Source: a virus
Direction: 5' to 3' (one strand)
DNA: 34,452 bases
Virus record (IMG/VR): IMGVR_UViG_3300020456_000003
Location: 1-34,452 of that record
Shown here one piece after another: positions 31,675-34,452 of the stretch. The first letter of the stretch is position 1; each line of letters opens with the position of its first letter. The notes beneath the pieces were generated by a model, which did no database searches, was not told the DNA's origin, and worked only from the letters and a program-made list of their open reading frames with translations. A program made the translations under genes and the position numbers.

Positions 31675-31902
31675 CTATGCTTTCTTATCAGCATCAGTAT
31701 CCTCCTTTGTTACATCAGTTAATCCCATGCTTATTAATAGCATTTCTAATTGATGCTCTATTAATTGAGTGTGCTTTTTAATTTCGTAAATAGCATTGAC
31801 AAGTTTCAGCTTGTGTTGATGGTGTTCATCTAAAACTTTGCGATAAGATTCGTCTATTGAATCTATTATCATTTTGTTTTGGTCATCATTAAACTGTGAC
31901 AT
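31675..31902 (-). CDS. Small coiled-coil early protein, 75 residues
   Basis: MSQFNDDQNKMIIDSIDESY opens a helical protein with His-rich and Leu-rich stretches (HHQHKLKLVNAIYEIKKHTQ) and an acidic end. It is the first gene after the promoter at 31939 and has the full AAGGAGAACC site. The function is unknown. A 114-base gap to the DUF932 gene holds no convincing gene. Confidence 0.7.
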   Translation of the reverse strand: MSQFNDDQNKMIIDSIDESYRKVLDEHHQHKLKLVNAIYEIKKHTQLIEHQLEMLLISMGLTDVTKEDTDADKKA

Positions 31903-31927
31903 GATTGGTTCTCCTTATAAAAGTTAA

Positions 31928-31941
31928 TGCGTAATTGCAGT
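31928..31941 (-). promoter_or_regulatory. Early element ACTGCAATTACGCA, copy 2
   Basis: These fourteen bases are identical to the palindromic element at 26464-26477. Here it overlaps the end of the -10 hexamer and covers the likely transcription start of the DUF932 unit. The right half of the palindrome is imperfect in this copy. Confidence 0.42.
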
Positions 31942-31967
31942 ATATACTATTGGTTGCAGATTGCAAC
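31939..31967 (-). promoter_or_regulatory. Leftward sigma70-type promoter with overlapping operator dyad
   Basis: On the - strand TTGCAA (31966-31961) is followed after 16 bases by TATACT (31944-31939), a good sigma70 promoter. The -35 is buried in the perfect dyad GTTGCA-GAT-TGCAAC (31953-31967), the same 15-bp element found twice in the initiator gene. Right after the -10 comes the repeated GCAATTACGCA. Bound protein would be expected to block the promoter. Confidence 0.68.
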
Positions 31968-32246
31968 ACTATATATTGATTCTATCTCTAACTTTACTGC
32001 CATACACTAGGGAGTTAGTTAATAAGATTCGCATCAAACCATGAAAGTCTACTTACTTTTAGACAATAAGGTTTGGTATGACTGTCCCACTTAACAGATA
32101 GAATAAGTCTCAGGTATATGGCGACCATTGTAGCAACTTTCCCTGAGAAAACTGGCTAGGTTTTTGTTTGCCTTTACTACTGTGTAATGTAAAGGGATAT
32201 CAGATACCTAGAAACTGATGCGATAGACAGATAGGGAGGAAACTAT
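31968..32246. other. Gap without a supported gene
   Basis: Beyond the promoter there is no supported gene up to the stop at 32247. A 37-codon frame on the - strand (from about 32133) and an 18-codon frame on the + strand lack ribosome sites. Small hairpins exist (CTTTAC/GTAAAG near 32175). It probably holds the 3' end of the leftward unit above and promoter DNA. Confidence 0.5.
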
Positions 32247-32507
32247 CTATCGAATCTTATTATCATATGAAGATTTTGTTAGCCAACTATATTCATCATA
32301 GTCTGGTGCTTTATCCTCCGAATCTTTAAAGTAATTATTGTGAGTGCAGTTCATATCGTCTTCTGTTTTGAACTGAATTATTGGGTAGGGTCTGCCTACT
32401 GCACGACACTTGGCTAACAAATTGTTACGAATTGTTACAGCGTGTCTGAATGAGTAGGCTTCACCAATAAGTGTGCCGTCTACTGTCTGAACATAATACT
32501 TGCTCAT
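32247..32507 (-). CDS. Unknown early protein, 86 residues
   Basis: The frame starts MSKYYVQTVDGTLIGEAYSF at ATG 32507, which overlaps the previous stop as ATGA; an ATG four codons earlier is less likely. The N-terminal half is beta-alpha (AVTIRNNLLAKCRAVGRPYP) and the C-terminal half is acidic and aromatic (APDYDEYSWLTKSSYDN). No family is recognised. Confidence 0.66.
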   Translation of the reverse strand: MSKYYVQTVDGTLIGEAYSFRHAVTIRNNLLAKCRAVGRPYPIIQFKTEDDMNCTHNNYFKDSEDKAPDYDEYSWLTKSSYDNKIR

Positions 32508-32704
32508 TTGTGACACCATAACTGAACGCTAAACATTCCGAATAGTAATGATGATAGTAATAGTATTGAACCTACTGCCCAATGAATGTGGTCAATAGAT
32601 GTTGCGTATATTATTCTTGTCTCTGATATATCAATGATGTGAAAGCCTACTGCTATCATAGCGAAAGCAAATAAAGCTACACAAATACTAGCGAATCTAA
32701 TCAT
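32504..32704 (-). CDS. Small two-helix membrane protein
   Basis: This 66-residue protein has two transmembrane segments (SICVALFAFAMIAVGFHIID and WAVGSILLLSSLLFGMFSVQ) joined by a polar loop. GGGAG stands six bases before the ATG. An early membrane protein of this size might act in superinfection exclusion or in host takeover, but there is no specific evidence. Confidence 0.68.
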   Translation of the reverse strand: MIRFASICVALFAFAMIAVGFHIIDISETRIIYATSIDHIHWAVGSILLLSSLLFGMFSVQLWCHK

Positions 32705-32852
32705 TTTAATCTCCCGTTAGATTTGACTGTTGGTTAATAGGAATGTGTGCTCGGCATAAAACTGCTGGGCAACTCCCCCCTCCAGCACCTTTACTAGATG
32801 CAGAGAGAGGGAGAGAGGGTATCAATTAGTGCCCTACAAATTGTTACGGAGC

Positions 32853-32880
32853 AAAAAGAATGGGAGCCTGACGACTCCCA
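32853..32880 (-). terminator. Leftward terminator after the first early gene
   Basis: TGGGAG (32861-32866) pairs with CTCCCA (32875-32880) around an eight-base loop; on the - strand the stem is followed by TTCTTTTT. It stands 14 bases after the stop of the gene at 32894, so this gene forms its own short transcript, with read-through possible. Confidence 0.78.
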
Positions 32881-32893
32881 CTCAGTCTTAGTT

Positions 32894-33298
32894 TTACTCT
32901 GTTATAGAGCCAAGCAACTTGTCTAGTTCCTTGTTAATTTGCTGGGCGTTCTTAGGGTCTGCAACCTTAGAACTTCTTGGTGTCCAGTCTTTACCAGTAA
33001 TCTTCTTGAACACGGCTAAGTTTGCCTCGTGGTCTTCGGTGATTACTGAGTTCTCTTGAGCCATGCTCTGATAGATATTAAACTCTTTCTCGAGCTTGAC
33101 ATCTACTACTTCTGAACCTGATGCCTTTCGGAGTTCCAACATCTCGGCTTTCTTATCCGACATCTTGTTACCTGACCAGTCTAAGTCCTTCTTAGAAGTC
33201 CAGCACTCGTTACCAGCCATCTGTTCCCTACGATAAGCGTTCTCTTCACCCGAATAGTAGTTAATCACGGCTAATTTTAAATTTACTAATTTTGACAT
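32894..33298 (-). CDS. First early protein, 134 residues, unknown
   Basis: It starts MSKLVNLKLAVINYYSGEEN at ATG 33298, fixed by AAGGAGG five bases upstream. A longer frame reaches 33349 but passes through a hairpin and has no site. The protein is charged and helical (MAGNECWTSKKDLDWSGNKM, FKKITGKDWTPRSSKVADPK) with one Cys and no membrane segment. It is the first gene of the leftward half and is closed by its own terminator, which fits a highly expressed immediate-early product. No family is recognised. Confidence 0.72.
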   Translation of the reverse strand: MSKLVNLKLAVINYYSGEENAYRREQMAGNECWTSKKDLDWSGNKMSDKKAEMLELRKASGSEVVDVKLEKEFNIYQSMAQENSVITEDHEANLAVFKKITGKDWTPRSSKVADPKNAQQINKELDKLLGSITE

Positions 33299-33322
33299 CT
33301 CTGCCTCCTTATAGTTAGTTGC

Positions 33323-33344
33323 GATATCGGGGAATTCCGATATC
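33323..33344. other. Perfect hairpin before the first early gene
   Basis: GATATCGG (33323-33330) and CCGATATC (33337-33344) form an eight-pair stem around GGAATT. It lies 25 bases before the leftward ATG 33298, in the leader of the first early gene, and could affect translation, mRNA stability or serve as a protein site. No T tract follows, so it is not a terminator. Confidence 0.6.
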
Positions 33345-33434
33345 TCCACCCGACAATCATAACTAGAGTAACCTTCTTAGGTGGGTTCTCCTAATGGTTA
33401 GCCTCCAGCCTTACAGAATAAAACACTAGAACCC

Positions 33435-33532
33435 AGAGGGGAAGGGGAGGTTACTGGTTAGGGATTAGATTCACCCTCCAAATGTCTCCAGACATTTGGC
33501 TTGGGTGGACTAATTGGTAACCCTTCCCCTCT
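33435..33532 (+). ncRNA. 98-nt multi-tier fold, candidate structured RNA
   Basis: Four stems stack in one rod. 33435-33446 pairs with 33521-33532 (12 pairs). 33451-33461 pairs with 33510-33520 (11 pairs, three of them G-U in + RNA). 33470-33476 pairs with 33503-33509 (7 pairs, one U-G). 33478-33487 pairs with 33490-33499 (tip hairpin). All wobble pairs are valid only if the + strand is transcribed. No T tract follows. A regulatory or packaging RNA, or a DNA structure at an origin, are alternatives. Confidence 0.5.
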
Positions 33533-34067
33533 TACTGTAGTTGTGATTTCGATAGGTGGAGAATCGGAAGTCCCCCCTTAGATATCGTGACTGACTATAA
33601 GGAGACCCTTGCAGAGATAGGCGAAATTAGTAAATTTAATATTAGCCGTCCTGTGAGATTAACTGCTAGTCGTCTTAAAGGTGAAGAGATAAGTGTTCGT
33701 AGGCAACAGAGGGCTACTTAGGGAACGAGGGGTGGACTTCTTAGAAGACTCTGGTCGGGTGGCAAGATTCGGAGAAGAAAGTTGAGATGTTACTCGGAAC
33801 TCCCATCAGGTCGGAAGTCGTCGTGGCAAGTGAAGAGAAGGAGTATTAATATCATCAGGGCGTGGCACTAGAGAACGCATCACCGACGACTGCGAACTTG
33901 GCAAACTCGTGTTCGAGGGGATTGCTGGGGAAGGCTGGATACCTAGAAGTTATTTGCAGACACACGACCAGCCAATTATCACGGAACTAGCGATTGGCTC
34001 TGTAACAGAACTTGTAAAACTCTGAGTGGGACGAGGAAGGATTCCATTCTGCATGGCGGAGTATCAA
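33533..34067 (+). other. GC-richer divergent region with coding-like fragments
   Basis: No standard gene covers this stretch. Besides the frame at 33587 there are tiny frames at 33732 (17 residues, MDFLEDSGRVARFGEES) and 33787 (20 residues, MLLGTPIRSEVVVASEEKEY). A frame open from 33834 to 34025 without a normal start includes ITDDCELGKLVFEGIAGEGW and SYLQTHDQPIITELAIGSVT. They read like protein and follow each other in different frames, as a decayed or frameshifted gene would. The stretch also leads to the late box at 34068. Confidence 0.4.
33587..33721 (+). CDS. Possible small protein in the divergent region, 44 residues
   Basis: From GTG 33587 the frame reads MTDYKETLAEIGEISKFNIS and then RPVRLTASRLKGEEISVRRQ to a TAG. 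The frame is open back to 33521 with sensible composition but has no ATG. No good ribosome site precedes the GTG. Composition looks like protein and the region is less A+T-rich than elsewhere. It may be a real short gene or a remnant. Confidence 0.35.
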   Translation: MTDYKETLAEIGEISKFNISRPVRLTASRLKGEEISVRRQQRAT

Positions 34068-34078
34068 TTTGTGCGTTG
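34068..34078 (+). promoter_or_regulatory. Conserved late box, copy 1 (TTTGTGCGTTG)
   Basis: TTTGTGCGTTG overlaps a perfect TTGACA (34076-34081) and lies 48 bases before the small terminase ATG. A TAATTT at 34091 could serve as -10 for the TTGTGC frame. It is the entry point of the whole rightward late block. Confidence 0.62.
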
Positions 34079-34126
34079 ACAAATAGTCGTTAATTTGGCT
34101 TAAAGGGGGGAAAGAAAGGGGGGTTT

Positions 34127-34452
34127 ATGACTGCTCTTAAACCAATGAATGAACCAGCCAAATTGACGGCCAAACAAAAAGCACTAATTGATACGCTCGT
34201 AGCCACTGGTTGCAGTATTAAGGAAGCCTCGCAACAAGCTGGGTATGCTAAAGGTGAGGCTGGGAGAGTGAGTGCGAGTAAGGCTTTGAGGCTTCCGTAT
34301 GTGCAACAGTATATGATGGAAGAGGTTGCAAGGAATCTCGGTGTCAATGCTACGAAAGCTGTGAGTAGGCTGGTCAGGTTGTCTGAATCTGCTCGGTCTG
34401 AATACGTCCAGCTAGAGGCAAGTAAAGATATCCTAGACCGAGCTGGATTCAA
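34127..34452 (+). CDS. Terminase small subunit, 5' part (gene crosses contig ends)
   Basis: This is the 5' part of a 129-residue protein. Residues 1-83 come from 34127-34375 and the rest continues at base 1 to the stop at 139-141. An N-terminal helix-turn-helix is visible (LTAKQKALIDTLVATGCSIK, then EASQQAGY), followed by a helical region with KAVSRLVRLSES and SKDILDRAGF. This is the layout of phage small terminases, which recognise the packaging site and load DNA into the large subunit. The ATG follows a G-rich purine leader with GGGGGG tracts. The conserved late box at 34068 lies 48 bp upstream. Family assignment is from motif and position; the motor subunit follows at 1618. Confidence 0.82.
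   Translation, partial: MTALKPMNEPAKLTAKQKALIDTLVATGCSIKEASQQAGYAKGEAGRVSASKALRLPYVQQYMMEEVARNLGVNATKAVSRLVRLSESARSEYVQLEASKDILDRAGF
34376..34452. repeat. Right copy of 77-bp terminal overlap
   Basis: This is the second copy of the first 77 bases of the window. It lies within the small terminase gene and should be counted once when the genome is circularised. Confidence 0.93.

Noticed and set aside
32010-32135. 37-codon frame on the - strand in the gap 31968-32246
   Set aside because: There is no ribosome site, no recognisable motif, and composition looks like random translation of A+T-rich DNA.
33899-33925. tRNA-like T-arm (GTGTTCGAGG) in the divergent region
   Set aside because: No matching acceptor, D or anticodon stems could be arranged around it.
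1-34452. Integrase, CRISPR array, tRNA genes, insertion sequence or toxin-antitoxin pair
   Set aside because: I looked for tyrosine/serine recombinase motifs, regular spaced repeats, tRNA folds and transposase motifs in the visible frames and saw none; small HTH genes alone do not show lysogeny.

Overview
The window is a complete, tailed double-stranded DNA phage genome of the short-tailed (podovirus) type, assembled as a closed circle and opened inside the small terminase gene. The first and last 77 bases are identical and in the same reading frame, so the unit length is about 34,375 bp. The sequence is A+T-rich, genes are tightly packed with ATGA/TAATG overlaps, and TTG and GTG starts are used several times. 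Gene order and protein types resemble the small marine podoviruses of the pelagiphage kind (from memory HTVC010P-like, not checked). A marine bacterium such as SAR11 is a plausible host, but this is inference.

Late half, + strand, 34127 through the origin to 24611: small terminase; a run of very small, mostly lysine/arginine-rich proteins; large terminase; a short MC-P protein; portal; a Bbp19-like protein; scaffold; an acetyltransferase-fold protein; major capsid; a small decoration-like protein and a terminator; tail tube A and B; three internal virion (ejection) proteins of the T7 gp14/gp15/gp16 kind; a tail fibre base and a large RCC1-propeller protein that probably contacts the host; then a lysis end with a predicted holin, an M15 peptidase endolysin and several small membrane proteins.

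Early half, - strand, from 33298 down to 24731: small unknown proteins, a DUF932 protein, several HTH and zinc-ribbon proteins (one like the N-terminal ribbon of NrdR), an Hjc-like resolvase, a winged-helix initiator-like protein, a putative helicase loader, and a recombination trio (PD-(D/E)XK exonuclease, single-strand annealing protein, SSB-like protein with an acidic IPF tail). No DNA polymerase, primase-helicase, RNA polymerase, integrase, tRNA or CRISPR array was seen, so the phage seems to combine a T7-like particle with a lambda-like plan: recruit host replication and transcription, and make concatemers by recombination.

Regulatory structure stands out. A box TTTGTGCGTTG occurs four times on the + strand, each just before a late module (34068, 3142, 6558, 19083), and looks like a late-promoter element. 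A 15-bp dyad GTTGCANNNTGCAAC occurs twice 21 bp apart inside the initiator-like gene (one copy with a mismatch), which would fit a replication origin, and once more over the -35 of a good leftward promoter at 31939-31967. The 828-bp gap between the divergent halves (33299-34126) is less A+T-rich than its surroundings. It contains a 98-nt multi-tier fold whose G-U pairs are valid only on the + strand, and fragments that read like coding sequence without normal starts.
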